DNA of 64,000 nucleotides from an uncultured Eubacteriales bacterium (GCA_959602365.1 CAUGSS010000006.1:39969-103968); one strand, 5' to 3'. Positions 8,499-17,004 are shown, numbered from the stretch's first letter. Notes: generated by a model not told the origin, from the letters alone. Numbers and translations: made by a program.

Positions 8499-8876
8499 AT
8501 GGCACAGTATCTGATTCAGCGGGCCGAAGGCACCGAGGGCAGCAGCGTCTACACCTACACTGCGCCCGGCCACAACAACTGCACCCCCACCCGTCTGTTT
8601 GACCCCGAGGGAGGCCCCAACGGCGTGGACGGCACCAAGATGATCATGGGCATCACCCATTTTGAGCCCGGCGGAGGCTGCGACTACGGCGCCAACCCCC
8701 TGGAGTCCATCTACTACATCCTGAAGGGCGAGATGACCCTGAAGACCGAGACCGAGGAGACCGTTCTCCACGCCGGCGACTGCTTCAAGTGCTGCGGCGG
8801 CTGCCCCAAGAGCGTGACCAACACCGGCGACACCGTCACCGACATGCTGGTCTGCCTGCTGCCCCCCCAGGCCTGA
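8499..8876 (+). CDS. Cupin-domain protein
   Basis: A 125-residue single-cupin protein. ATG at 8499 follows GGAAAGGAAG. The barrel shows a first cupin motif region (ITHFEPGGGCDYGANPLESIYYILKGEMTLK), where the usual metal histidines of G(X)5HXH are largely replaced (CDYG...E), and a second motif (VLHAGDCFKCCGGCPKSVTNTGD) with two adjacent cysteines. The loss of histidines suggests an altered metal site or a non-catalytic binding role. It precedes an SDR gene by 66 bp and is probably co-transcribed with it; both face the ene-reductase operon. Confidence 0.75.
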   Translation: MAQYLIQRAEGTEGSSVYTYTAPGHNNCTPTRLFDPEGGPNGVDGTKMIMGITHFEPGGGCDYGANPLESIYYILKGEMTLKTETEETVLHAGDCFKCCGGCPKSVTNTGDTVTDMLVCLLPPQA

Positions 8877-8942
8877 TTGTGTTTCATCTGCCGCTCCGGC
8901 CCGGAGCGGCACTGAATAAAAATTTGAAAAGGAGTCTTACTT

Positions 8943-9818
8943 ATGCCTAAAGTGTATTCTGGCGATCTGACCAAGATGTTTGACATCGCCGGCAAGAAGG
9001 CGATGATCTTTGGCGGCGCCGGCGGTTTCGGCGAAGCCATTGCCGAGGGCTATGCCGCCAACGGCTGCTCCGTGTGCATCTCCTCCCGCAGCGAGGACAA
9101 GCTGAAGGCCGCCGTGGAGCGGATTCAGGCCAAGGCCGCCCCTGGCGTCAAGGTCATGTACCTGGCCGGCGACGCGGGCGACGAGGAGTTCGTCAAGAAG
9201 TGCGTCGAGATCGTCACCGGCGCTGAGGGCCTGGGCGGCTGCGACATTCTGGTCAATGCCCAGGGCATCAACAAGAAGATGTGGTCCTATGAGATCGACA
9301 CCGATTTCTTTGAGAAGATGCTGCACACCAACATCACCTCTCTGATGCTGACCTGCAAGTACTTCGGCAACTGGATGAAGGATCACAACCTGGAGGACGG
9401 CGACACCTACACCGCTCCTGAGGCTGGCCAGCCCAACACCAACAAGGGCTATGGCAAGATCATCAACTTCGGTTCCGTCCGCGGCATCCGCGCCGTGGCC
9501 AACGGCGGCGGCGGCAACGTGCCCTACAACACCACCAAGGGCGCCGTGGAGATGCTGACCAAGGCCTTCGCCGCTGACCTGCGTCCCAACATCCAGGTCA
9601 ACGCCATCGGCCCCACCATCACCTACACCCCGATGATGGTCGGCATCCTGCCCCCCGATGAGAACGTCCGCAACGGCATCGCCGGCTCCCTGCCCGCCAT
9701 GCGTATCGGCTATGAGATCGACGTGGTCGGCCCGGCCATCTTCCTGGCCTCCGCCGCCTCCGACATGGTCACCGCTACCACCATCTATCCCGATGGCGGC
9801 CTGGTGGCTACCTCCTGA
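8943..9818 (+). CDS. Short-chain dehydrogenase/reductase (SDR)
   Basis: A 291-residue classical SDR that should oxidise or reduce a hydroxyl/keto group with NAD(P)(H). Visible are the cofactor loop (GGAGGFGEAIAEG, about residues 25-37, a variant of TGxxxGxG), NAQGI (NAG motif), the catalytic Ser in INFGSVRGIRA, and YNTTKGAVE for the YxxxK pair, followed by INAIGPTITYTP and C-terminal IYPDGG. An insert before the Ser (about 150-170, with TAPEAGQPNTNKG) is longer than usual. AAAAGGAG precedes the ATG. Two terminators follow. Substrate unknown; context suggests it works with the ene-reductase encoded on the opposite strand. Confidence 0.88.
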   Translation: MPKVYSGDLTKMFDIAGKKAMIFGGAGGFGEAIAEGYAANGCSVCISSRSEDKLKAAVERIQAKAAPGVKVMYLAGDAGDEEFVKKCVEIVTGAEGLGGCDILVNAQGINKKMWSYEIDTDFFEKMLHTNITSLMLTCKYFGNWMKDHNLEDGDTYTAPEAGQPNTNKGYGKIINFGSVRGIRAVANGGGGNVPYNTTKGAVEMLTKAFAADLRPNIQVNAIGPTITYTPMMVGILPPDENVRNGIAGSLPAMRIGYEIDVVGPAIFLASAASDMVTATTIYPDGGLVATS

Positions 9819-9846
9819 TTTTCGGATCAGAACGCCATATGTTCAA

Positions 9847-9879
9847 CGGCGCACCGCATTTGCGGTGCGCCGTTTTTTT
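9847..9879 (+). terminator. Intrinsic terminator after the SDR gene
   Basis: Perfect 12-bp stem (CGGCGCACCGCA, 9847-9858, with 9861-9872) and a seven-T run. Confidence 0.92.
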
Positions 9880-9894
9880 GATACGCAACAGGGC

Positions 9895-9941
9895 GCAGCG
9901 CGCCGCAGTGATTCAGTAAAACTGCGGCGCGCTGCTTTTTT
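9895..9941 (+). terminator. Second terminator in tandem
   Basis: Perfect 15-bp stem (9895-9909 with 9921-9935), then six Ts. It backs up the previous terminator between the convergent SDR and ene-reductase operons. Confidence 0.88.
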
Positions 9942-10010
9942 GACCCAGGAAGCCCTGGGCGGAGACAGAGCACCCCCAGGGGAGAGCCCAATCTCCGGGT
10001 TTTATGAGCG

Positions 10011-12038
10011 TCAGATCTGGGAGGCGGCGGCGAAGGCGTCCCGCATGGCGGACTGGACGGTGCCGGGCTTTTTGCAGTCGCCGATCAGATAGAAGCGGCC
10101 GGCGGAGCCGTAGAAGTCCAGGGCCTGCTCCCGGAGGGGGGTCATGCCGGTGGACACCACCACCGTGTCGGCGGGGAGGAACTGCTCCGCCCCGGCGGCG
10201 TCCCGATAGCGGACCCCCTCGGGGGTGACGCCGGTGACGGTGACCGAGCACAGGCCGCGGAAGGTGGGCACGCCCTCCCAGTAGGCCTTGAACATGGAGC
10301 GGAAGTGCATGATGGTGGAGTCCGCCGCCAGCTTGTCCCGCATCTCCAGCACGGTGACCTGCCGGCCGGTCTTGGCCAGGTGGATGCCGGCCTCCACGCC
10401 CACCTCGCCGCCGCCGATGACCACCACCCGGTCCCCGGCCTGCCGGCAGTCCAGCATGGCGGAGAGGCCGGAGATGATGTTGGGGCCGTCGATGCCCGGG
10501 ATCGGGGGCTTGGCGGGGACGCTGCCCAGGGCGGCGATGACCCGGTCAAAGCCCAGGGCGGCGATCATGGCCGGGGTGGCCCTGGTGTTCAGGCGCACGT
10601 CGATGTCCCGCTTGCCCACCTGGCGGATCAGGTAGTCCTTGAAGTCCTTCAGGGTCCACTTGAAGTCCACGAAGTCCGCATGGCGGATCAGGCCGCCCAG
10701 CTCTCCCTGCTGCTCAAAGAGGGTGACCTGGTGGCCCCGGTCGCACAGGTCGATGGCCGCCTTCATGCCGGCGGGGCCGCCGCCGACCACGGCGATGCGC
10801 TGGCTGGGTCCGGGGGCGCGGGTGAGCACCTCCAGCCGGTGCTCGATGCCCAGCTTGGGGTTGACGGAGCACACCGAGACGAAGGGGTCGTTGGGGCCCC
10901 GGCCGTGGCACTTGTTGCACCGCAGGCAGGGCACGATGTCCTCCGCCCGGTCCTCGTAGATCAGCTGGCCATAGTCCGGGTTGGAGATCCAGGCCCGGGC
11001 CATGCTGACCAGGTCCAGCTTGCCCTCGGCGATGGCCCGCTCGGCGGTGTCCGGGTTGTGCCAGCCGCCCACGGTGGTGATGAGCACCCCGGGGTTCTTG
11101 GACTTGATGTAGGCGGCCACGTCCAGAGTGGGCACCTCCTCCGGGGTGTAGTTGGTGGGGTGGTTGCCGTCGGCGTCGCTGGCCCGGATCTGGGCGATGT
11201 CCACATAGGGGGCGGCCATGCGCAGGAATTCCACGGTGTCGTCCCTGGTGTAGCCGCCGTACTTGTCCTCCTCGCCGGAGATCAGGATCTCCACGATAAA
11301 GTGTTTGCCCACCGCCTCCCGGATCTTCTTCAGGATCATCAGCGGGAAGCGGGCCCGGTTTTCCAGGCTGCCGCCGTACTGGTCGGTGCGGTGGTTGGTG
11401 ACCGGGGAGAGGAATTTGGTGGGCATCTGGCTGCGGTAGCACAGATGGATGGAGGCCATGTCAAAGCCCAGGAATTTCAGGATCTGGCACTGCTGGGCAT
11501 AGCTCTCGGCCACCTGCTCCATGGTCTCCTCATCCAGAGCGGCCACCGCCTCCCGGGCGGCCTGGTGATAGGCCTCAAAGTCCTCCGGGGTGGGGTCGAA
11601 GAGGGGCTCCATGGGGTTGTGGAGCTGGACGAACTCCAGGGTGCCCTCGTCCATGGGGCCATTGCGCCGGAGGATGGGGTACTTGTTGCTGGCCACGAAG
11701 AAGCCCATGCAGGCGATGGAGTCGTGGAAGTGGATGGCGTCGGAGAGCTGGAGCAGGTAGTTCTGGCACTGGGCGTCGTAGAGGTGGAAGTCGGGGAAGT
11801 GGGGGCCGTCGGTCTCCATGGGCATGTGCTTGTCCTGGTTGAAGTCGTTGATGCCCATGGTGGTGACGATGGCGGCCCCGGACTGGGCCCGGTTGGCGTA
11901 ATGGGTGATGATGGGGTCGGCGGGATAGCCCTCGGGGCCCTGGAGGAAGTGGGGCAGGGAGTTGGCGGAGATCATCCGGTTCTTCAGGGTGAAGCCCCGG
12001 ACCACCAGGGGTTTGAGCAGGTTGGGGTAGCGGTTCAT
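10011..12038 (-). CDS. NADH:flavin oxidoreductase / ene-reductase of the 2,4-dienoyl-CoA reductase type
   Basis: A 675-residue fusion of an Old Yellow Enzyme TIM barrel (about 1-370) and an FAD/NAD(P)-binding half (about 385-675). The barrel begins LLKPLVVRGFTLKNRMISANS. It contains HRTDQYGGSLENRARF, the FMN-contacting loop of the family, and LVSMARAWISNPDY. The four-cysteine cluster LRCNKCHGRG...VSVC would bind a 4Fe-4S centre. Dinucleotide motifs are VVGGGPAGM and VVIGGGEVGVEAG. Relatives include FadH, BaiCD/BaiH and clostridial enoate reductases, which reduce activated C=C bonds. ATG at 12038 follows AAAGGAGT. It is the last gene of a minus-strand operon with a ketopantoate-reductase-like protein and a permease. 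Substrate not deducible. Confidence 0.9.
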   Translation of the reverse strand: MNRYPNLLKPLVVRGFTLKNRMISANSLPHFLQGPEGYPADPIITHYANRAQSGAAIVTTMGINDFNQDKHMPMETDGPHFPDFHLYDAQCQNYLLQLSDAIHFHDSIACMGFFVASNKYPILRRNGPMDEGTLEFVQLHNPMEPLFDPTPEDFEAYHQAAREAVAALDEETMEQVAESYAQQCQILKFLGFDMASIHLCYRSQMPTKFLSPVTNHRTDQYGGSLENRARFPLMILKKIREAVGKHFIVEILISGEEDKYGGYTRDDTVEFLRMAAPYVDIAQIRASDADGNHPTNYTPEEVPTLDVAAYIKSKNPGVLITTVGGWHNPDTAERAIAEGKLDLVSMARAWISNPDYGQLIYEDRAEDIVPCLRCNKCHGRGPNDPFVSVCSVNPKLGIEHRLEVLTRAPGPSQRIAVVGGGPAGMKAAIDLCDRGHQVTLFEQQGELGGLIRHADFVDFKWTLKDFKDYLIRQVGKRDIDVRLNTRATPAMIAALGFDRVIAALGSVPAKPPIPGIDGPNIISGLSAMLDCRQAGDRVVVIGGGEVGVEAGIHLAKTGRQVTVLEMRDKLAADSTIMHFRSMFKAYWEGVPTFRGLCSVTVTGVTPEGVRYRDAAGAEQFLPADTVVVSTGMTPLREQALDFYGSAGRFYLIGDCKKPGTVQSAMRDAFAAASQI

Positions 12039-12058
12039 GGGAAAAAACTCCTTTCAGT

Positions 12059-13087
12059 TCAGTGGGTGGAAAGTTGATGCTTCAGCTGCCGCAGCAGTGC
12101 CGGTCCGGCCTGGGCCTCGCCCCGCTCCACGGCGTGGACCGCCGCCAGCAGGGCGGTGTTGGCCGGGGTGGGCACCCCGTATTGCCGTCCCAGCCGAACC
12201 ACTGCGCCGTTGGTGTAGTCGATCTCCAGGGGCTGGCCCCGGCGTATGTCGGCGGTGTAGGCGTCCACGATGCCCGGGGGCCAGGGCTTGAACTCCCCGG
12301 CCCGCTCCAGGCCGGTCCTTGTCCCCTCCAGGATCTCCCGCCACTCGGCCCGGGTCTTTTCCTCCACCGTGTCCCGGGGGCAGCCGTCGGCGGCGGAGAC
12401 ATCGAACAGCTCCAGGGCCAGCCGGGCGAACAGGGTCTGGGTCTCCGGGTGGAGGAACACGTCCCCCAGGAACAGGCCGGAGACGCAGGCGGTGGGCACC
12501 GACAGGCACACCCGGGCCAGCTTGTCCCACTGGAAGCTGCGGATCCGATCGGTGGCGGTGGTGGGCCGCACCGCCGAGGCGATGGCGGCCAACTCCCTGA
12601 CCTGGGGGGTGATCCGGCCGTCCCGCCGCCCCACGAAAAAGGCCCCGTCGTGGTTCATGAACCGGCCCGGCTCCAGCTGGGCCCCGCCGGCAAAGGTGAC
12701 GCAGGTGATCACCCGCTCCGGGGGGACAAAGCGGCAGAGCAGCTCGTCGTTGATGCCGTTTTCCATGGGCACCAGGATCCCCTCAGGGGCCAAGTGGGCC
12801 ACAAGACCGGGCAGGGCCCCCTCCAGCTGGTTGGATTTCATGCTCAGGAAGATCCAGTCGAATTGCTCCGCCGGGGCCAGCTCGGGCCGGAAGGCCGCTT
12901 TCACCGGGGTGTGGAAGGCGGGGCCGTACCCCTCCAGGCTCAGCCCCCGGCGGTTCAGCAGTTCGGCCTGGGAGCGGCGGGCCGCCGAGAGCAGGGTGAC
13001 GTCCTGGCCGGCCCGGGTGAGCCAGCCCCCCATCATGGCGCCGATGGCGCCGGTGCCGGCGACGGCAATGTGTGGACGTGGACGCAT
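12059..13087 (-). CDS. Ketopantoate reductase family (ApbA/PanE) oxidoreductase
   Basis: A 342-residue NADP-dependent 2-oxoacid reductase fold. The N-terminal nucleotide loop is VAGTGAIGAMMGGWL; the conserved lysine-asparagine region is MKSNQLEGAL and the second Asn motif is PMENGINDE, followed by a C-terminal all-helical domain with FQWDKLARVCLSVP. AAAGGGGA precedes the ATG. The gene lies inside a catabolic-looking operon rather than with pantothenate genes, so it more likely reduces another 2-oxo acid or 1,3-dicarbonyl than ketopantoate. The gap to the ene-reductase is 20 bp. Confidence 0.82.
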   Translation of the reverse strand: MRPRPHIAVAGTGAIGAMMGGWLTRAGQDVTLLSAARRSQAELLNRRGLSLEGYGPAFHTPVKAAFRPELAPAEQFDWIFLSMKSNQLEGALPGLVAHLAPEGILVPMENGINDELLCRFVPPERVITCVTFAGGAQLEPGRFMNHDGAFFVGRRDGRITPQVRELAAIASAVRPTTATDRIRSFQWDKLARVCLSVPTACVSGLFLGDVFLHPETQTLFARLALELFDVSAADGCPRDTVEEKTRAEWREILEGTRTGLERAGEFKPWPPGIVDAYTADIRRGQPLEIDYTNGAVVRLGRQYGVPTPANTALLAAVHAVERGEAQAGPALLRQLKHQLSTH

Positions 13088-13147
13088 GGGATCAGTCCCC
13101 TTTCTGTCAGATATGTGGGTTGGGGCGTTTTGCTGGGAATAGGCGGT

Positions 13148-13179
13148 ATGCCTTCGGTCCCCAAGGGGACCGAAGGCAT
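13148..13179 (-). other. Perfect 15-bp intercistronic hairpin
   Basis: ATGCCTTCGGTCCCC (13148-13162) pairs fully with 13165-13179 around a two-base centre. It lies between the permease stop and the reductase ribosome site, without a T-run on either strand, so it is more likely an mRNA-stabilising or partial-attenuation element than a full terminator. Confidence 0.7.
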
Positions 13180-13214
13180 GCGCGCTGGTATAGAGAAATG
13201 GGAGGAAGCTGTGC

Positions 13215-14591
13215 TCAGACCGCGGCCAGGCCGGGGAACAGGATGCACATCAGGATGACCGCCAGCATGCCGTAGAAGATGTACAGCACGGTGGTGCGGA
13301 AGATGGGGCCGTAGCCCTCCTTGTGGGTCAGCCCGCAGGTCATCAGGCCGGAGATGACGGCGGCGTTGATGGGGATGGTGTCCAGGATGGAGATGGCGAA
13401 GCAGCCGATCCGGTGCATGGCGGCGGGGGTGATGGAGATCTGGCCCAGCAGCGGCATGAAGATGCCGGCGGAGAGCTGGATGCCGGCCACCGCGTTGCCG
13501 GCCAGGAAGCCGGAGAAGGTGGCGGAGATGGCATAGCTCAGATAGGGGGAGGTGTTCATGGCCAGGTCGGTGAGCAGCTGGCTCAGGTAGGCAAAGCCGT
13601 TGGTGCCCTGGATGACGGTGGCCAGGCCCTGCTGGAAGGCCATGGGGATGAAGATCATGCCGCCGGCGGAGATGCCCTGGCCCACGATGTCCACATAGGG
13701 CTTGATCCGGGCGGTGGGGGTGACGATGTGGTTGCACAGGGTGACGGCGGCCACCAGGGCGCCGCACATCAGGGCGATGACCACGTCCACGCCCAGGATC
13801 ATATTCATGACGGCCACGACCAGCAGCGGAATGATGGACAGGACGAAGTTGGGCAGTTTTTCATCGCTGGCGCCGTCGTTGAGCTGGATGTTGCCCCCGG
13901 GGGTGAAATGCTCGTCCCGCTTCTCCGCCTTCTTCAGGGCGGAATAGATATAGATGCAGTCGCAGGCCAGGATGACCACCACGCCCACCATGCCGGGGAC
14001 AAAGGCGGCGGTGGTGGCGGTGCCGAAGAACATGGAGGCCAGGATATTGCCGTTGGTCAGCGGGGTGCCGGGGCAGCAGACGGCGGTGGTAACGCCGGCG
14101 AACAGCACGCCGGGCAGCAGGCGGCGGGGCATGTCGTTCTGGCGGAAGATCTCCATGCCGATGGGCATCAGGGTGAAGATACACACAAAGGCGTCCAGGC
14201 CGCCGAAGCCGAAGATAATGGCGATCAGCATGAACACATAGGCGGCCAGCAGTTTCCGGGTGAAGCCGTGGCCCCGGTCCACGATGACCCGGGTCAGGGT
14301 CCGGGAGATGGAACGGGCGGCGCCGGTCTGCACCAGGATCTGGCCGAACAGGTTGGCGGCCAGGAATTTCAGCAGGAACATGGACACGGCGGACTGGACG
14401 CCGCTGAGCAGCAGCGAGGGCTCCGCCGTGGGACCGACGCCGGTGCCCAGGATGGTGGCGGCCACGTCCATCCGGGAGACCAGGGCCACCAGAATGGCGG
14501 CCAGGATCATGCTGAAGGTGGGGTTCAGGCCCTTATAGACCACAAAAATGACAAAGGCCAGGGGGATCAGCAAAAGCAACAAATCTACCAT
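13215..14591 (-). CDS. GntP-family permease
   Basis: A 458-residue polytopic membrane protein with about twelve hydrophobic segments, starting MVDLLLLLIPLAFVIFVVYKGLNPTFSM. The central region FGGLDAFVCIFTLMPIGMEIFRQNDMPRRLLPG and CCPGTPLTNGN is the characteristic pattern of GntP/gluconate and hydroxybutyrate permeases, which carry organic acids with protons. A soluble loop (about 230-255, ALKKAEKRDEHFTPGG) splits the two halves. AGGAG lies 7 bp upstream. In the operon it probably imports the substrate of the ene-reductase or exports its product. Confidence 0.82.
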   Translation of the reverse strand: MVDLLLLLIPLAFVIFVVYKGLNPTFSMILAAILVALVSRMDVAATILGTGVGPTAEPSLLLSGVQSAVSMFLLKFLAANLFGQILVQTGAARSISRTLTRVIVDRGHGFTRKLLAAYVFMLIAIIFGFGGLDAFVCIFTLMPIGMEIFRQNDMPRRLLPGVLFAGVTTAVCCPGTPLTNGNILASMFFGTATTAAFVPGMVGVVVILACDCIYIYSALKKAEKRDEHFTPGGNIQLNDGASDEKLPNFVLSIIPLLVVAVMNMILGVDVVIALMCGALVAAVTLCNHIVTPTARIKPYVDIVGQGISAGGMIFIPMAFQQGLATVIQGTNGFAYLSQLLTDLAMNTSPYLSYAISATFSGFLAGNAVAGIQLSAGIFMPLLGQISITPAAMHRIGCFAISILDTIPINAAVISGLMTCGLTHKEGYGPIFRTTVLYIFYGMLAVILMCILFPGLAAV

Positions 14592-14605
14592 GTAGTGACA
14601 CGCTC

Positions 14606-14917
14606 CTATTCTTTCTCTTTCTCCGATGGGTCTGCCCGCCGGCCGGACAGCCGGTCCGGGGTGTCCTCAATGACAACGACGCCGGACAGCGCGCCGTTCT
14701 CCACCTGGCCGGTCAGCTGGAGCTGACCCGGCCCAACGGACAGGCTGATCTGGAAAAACTGCCGGTTCCAGCGGGCATGGGTGAAGGGAACCGGGGGATT
14801 GCCGTCCAGAGTGTCCAGGCAGCCGCCCAATTCGCCTCCCTCCAGGGGCTCCAGGGTGAGCAGGTTTTCCACGGTCCAGGCGGGCAGGACCATGGTAATG
14901 CGGTAGGTTCCTCTCAT
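14606..14917 (-). CDS. Small protein of unknown function, first gene of the ene-reductase operon
   Basis: About 103 residues, predicted mostly beta (RGTYRITMVLPAWTVENLLTLEPLEGGELGG...FFQISLSVGPGQLQLTGQVENGALSGVVVIEDTPD) with a charged tail ending KEKE. Two adjacent ATGs exist (14920, 14917); GAGGTG is spaced properly only for the second. The sequence resembles a small all-beta binding domain, but I do not recognise a family. It is separated from the permease by 14 bp and so is translated from the same message. Confidence 0.65.
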   Translation of the reverse strand: MRGTYRITMVLPAWTVENLLTLEPLEGGELGGCLDTLDGNPPVPFTHARWNRQFFQISLSVGPGQLQLTGQVENGALSGVVVIEDTPDRLSGRRADPSEKEKE

Positions 14918-15022
14918 CATTCACCTCGTGCGCAGACGCGGCGGCAAACCTGTGGTTTTGCCGGGGCCATCCGCGGGTTGTCTTATTCTGAGGTTTCAGT
15001 GGACCGGTCACTGTTTAAACAT

Positions 15023-15051
15023 AGTTTAATTTTTCACAAGCCACAAGTCAA
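15023..15051 (-). promoter_or_regulatory. Promoter of the ene-reductase operon
   Basis: On the minus strand: TTGACT (15046-15051), 17-bp spacer, TAAACT (15023-15028). The leader to the first gene is about 95 nt. The -35 is embedded in ATTTGACT, similar to the flavodoxin promoter. Confidence 0.65.
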
Positions 15052-15069
15052 ATGCAAAAAATTCGGTAA

Positions 15070-15098
15070 TTGCATGAGTTTTATGAATAGGTTATAAT
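15070..15098 (+). promoter_or_regulatory. Promoter of the LysR gene, divergent
   Basis: TTGCAT (15070-15075), 17-bp spacer, TATAAT (15093-15098). It is back-to-back with the operon promoter, 18 bp apart, the usual place for a LysR regulator to bind. Confidence 0.7.
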
Positions 15099-15134
15099 GG
15101 AGAAAAGCCTTTGATAGAGAGGAGCCGGAACGGA

Positions 15135-16049
15135 ATGGAAATCACCCAGCTGCACTATTTCAAGACTGTGGCCAAGTTTGAGAGCTTCACCCGGGCGGCG
15201 GAGGAGCTGCACATCACCCAATCTGCCCTGAGCCGCTCCATCGCCCAGCTGGAGAACGACATCGGCATTCAGCTCTTTGAGCGGAGAAAAGGGGGGAAGA
15301 TCACCCTGAACCGGGACGGCCGTTTTTTCCTCCGCTATGTGGTTCAGGTGCTCAACACCCTGGAGAATACCGTCTCCGCCGTCAAGGAGATGGCCGGGCT
15401 GGAGCGGGGGGTGGTGAACATTGCCATTTCCGAGTTTGTCTTTATCAAGAACGTGATCTTTGACTTCCTGCGGGAGCACCCGGACGTCCGCCTGAACTGC
15501 CGCCTCCAGTCCCAGGATCAGATGCGGGCCAGCCTGGATGACGGCACCATCAATTTTGCCCTGTGCAAAGCCCCGATCCCAGGCCCCGACCTGCTCTGGC
15601 AGCCTCTGTTCACCGACCGGATGGCGGTGGTGCTGCCCCCGGGACACCCGTTGTCCGGCCGGAAGAGCATCCACCTGGACGAGCTGCGGGAGGAGCACTT
15701 CATCGTCAGCAACCTGGGCTTCGACATGTCCAGCGAGATGATCCGCATGTGCCATCTGGCCGGTTTTGAGCCCTACATTGTCTATGAGGGCAGCGGGGAG
15801 GACCTGTGCGGGAAACTGGTCAGCGCCGGGGTGGGGGTCATGCTGGCCCCCTACTCCATCACCCTGGGGGTGGAACAGCTGGGGGTGGACATGGTGCCCA
15901 TTCCCTCCATCCCCCTGGCCGACAGTTTTGCCGAGAGCCAGATCGGGGCGGTGATGAAGTGGGGCCAGTTTCAGTCGGAGGCCGCCCTGGCCCTGTTTGA
16001 GCGCATCTCGGCATTTTATGCCGGACTGCCCCCCTTCTCCCTGGAATAG
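15135..16049 (+). CDS. LysR-type transcriptional regulator
   Basis: A 304-residue regulator. Residues 1-60 form the winged helix-turn-helix (MEITQLHYFKTVAKFESFTRAAEELHITQSALSRSIAQLE), followed by the linker helix and a two-lobed effector-binding domain. The ATG at 15135 has GAGAGGAG upstream; an in-frame TTG at 15111 would place the first residues before the domain. It lies divergent to the ene-reductase operon and directly before a flavodoxin gene, so it is the likely activator of both. The effector is presumably the substrate of the pathway, which is unknown. Confidence 0.9.
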   Translation: MEITQLHYFKTVAKFESFTRAAEELHITQSALSRSIAQLENDIGIQLFERRKGGKITLNRDGRFFLRYVVQVLNTLENTVSAVKEMAGLERGVVNIAISEFVFIKNVIFDFLREHPDVRLNCRLQSQDQMRASLDDGTINFALCKAPIPGPDLLWQPLFTDRMAVVLPPGHPLSGRKSIHLDELREEHFIVSNLGFDMSSEMIRMCHLAGFEPYIVYEGSGEDLCGKLVSAGVGVMLAPYSITLGVEQLGVDMVPIPSIPLADSFAESQIGAVMKWGQFQSEAALALFERISAFYAGLPPFSLE

Positions 16050-16088
16050 GCTGAAGTTATGAATAAAAGTCATTGCCTAAAGAAAAAA

Positions 16089-16124
16089 GTCGAATTTGAC
16101 GCATGACCCTGGCGGCCGTATACT
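16089..16124 (+). promoter_or_regulatory. Promoter with overlapping palindrome before the flavodoxin-like gene
   Basis: TTGACG (16096-16101), 17-bp spacer, TATACT (16119-16124). The -35 is inside the imperfect palindrome GTCGAATTTGAC (16089-16100), a candidate regulator site. Confidence 0.65.
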
Positions 16125-16167
16125 TTCAGTGAACAAAACCAAATTGTAAAATCTGGAGGTATTGATG

Positions 16168-17004
16168 ATGGCAACTGTCATGAAGGCCCGCCGGGCGCTG
16201 ATCCTGTATGCGTCTATGACCAAAAACACCGAAAAGGTGGCGGGGTGGTTTCAGGAGACCCTGGACCAGTACGGCTGGGACACCTTTTCTGTCCGCATGG
16301 CCGCCAACACAGACTGGGCGGCGCTGCAGGACAAGCTCTATTTTGATGACTATGACCTGATCTGCCTGGGCTCTCCCATCGTGGGCGGCTCCCCGCTGCA
16401 GCCGGTCATCAAGGCCCTGAGTTTTGGCGGCGGCGGTGCGCTGGAGAAGTCGGTGCAGGACAATCTGGACGCCAACAAGCAGGATGCGGCGGCGCCGGCG
16501 GCCAAGCCCGGCGGCGCCATGTGGCGCCGGACCCATGCCCCTTCCCCGGGCATGCCCAACCACTCCGGCCCCCGGCCCTACGGCATCGTGTTTTCCACCT
16601 ATGGCGGCGGTTTTTACGGCCCTGACGAGGCCACCGCTACGCTGGAAACCCTGAAGCAGTATCTGAAGCTGAACAATGTGGATGTGATCGGCCGCTTCTC
16701 CTGTGCGGGGAAGGAGACCGGCCCCGCCGGCTACCCGGTGGGGGTCAAGCCCAAGGCGAACTTCGTGCCGGGCAAGCGCAATGACGGACCGGATGCCGAT
16801 GTCTGCGACGCAGTGATGTACCGAATGGCCGACGGCAGCCTGCGTCCCGGCTCCTACTTCTTCCACTACGACTGCGACAGCAAGCCCGGCCCCCGGGAGG
16901 AGGCCAAGGCCCGGGCCTTTATGGCCGACGTGATCGAGGACTACTTCATGACCTATGACGGGGTGCCCAATCCTCCCCTCTCCGAGATCTTGTCCCTGAG
17001 CTGA
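16168..17004 (+). CDS. Flavodoxin-domain protein with an inserted loop
   Basis: About 278 residues. The N-terminus ALILYASMTKNTEKVAGWFQ is a flavodoxin FMN-phosphate loop (SxTxNTxKVA), then DLICLGSPIVGGSP for the second FMN loop and FSTYGGGFYGP for the third. Compared with normal flavodoxins (140-170 residues) it has an Ala/Pro/Gly-rich insert at about 90-140 and a longer C-terminal part with several Cys/His/Asp residues (DADVCDAVMYRM). GGAGG (16156-16160) serves one of three nearby starts; the ATG at 16168 has the best spacing. It probably hands electrons to, or takes them from, the flavoenzyme encoded in the divergent operon. Confidence 0.75.
   Translation: MATVMKARRALILYASMTKNTEKVAGWFQETLDQYGWDTFSVRMAANTDWAALQDKLYFDDYDLICLGSPIVGGSPLQPVIKALSFGGGGALEKSVQDNLDANKQDAAAPAAKPGGAMWRRTHAPSPGMPNHSGPRPYGIVFSTYGGGFYGPDEATATLETLKQYLKLNNVDVIGRFSCAGKETGPAGYPVGVKPKANFVPGKRNDGPDADVCDAVMYRMADGSLRPGSYFFHYDCDSKPGPREEAKARAFMADVIEDYFMTYDGVPNPPLSEILSLS

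Noticed and set aside
10011..12038. Assignment as the flavone reductase or a bile-acid Bai enzyme
   Set aside because: Only the broad family is visible by eye; neighbouring genes do not match the bai operon and no reference sequence could be compared.
10305..12077. 590-residue open frame on the plus strand
   Set aside because: Antisense of the ene-reductase, same shadow composition.
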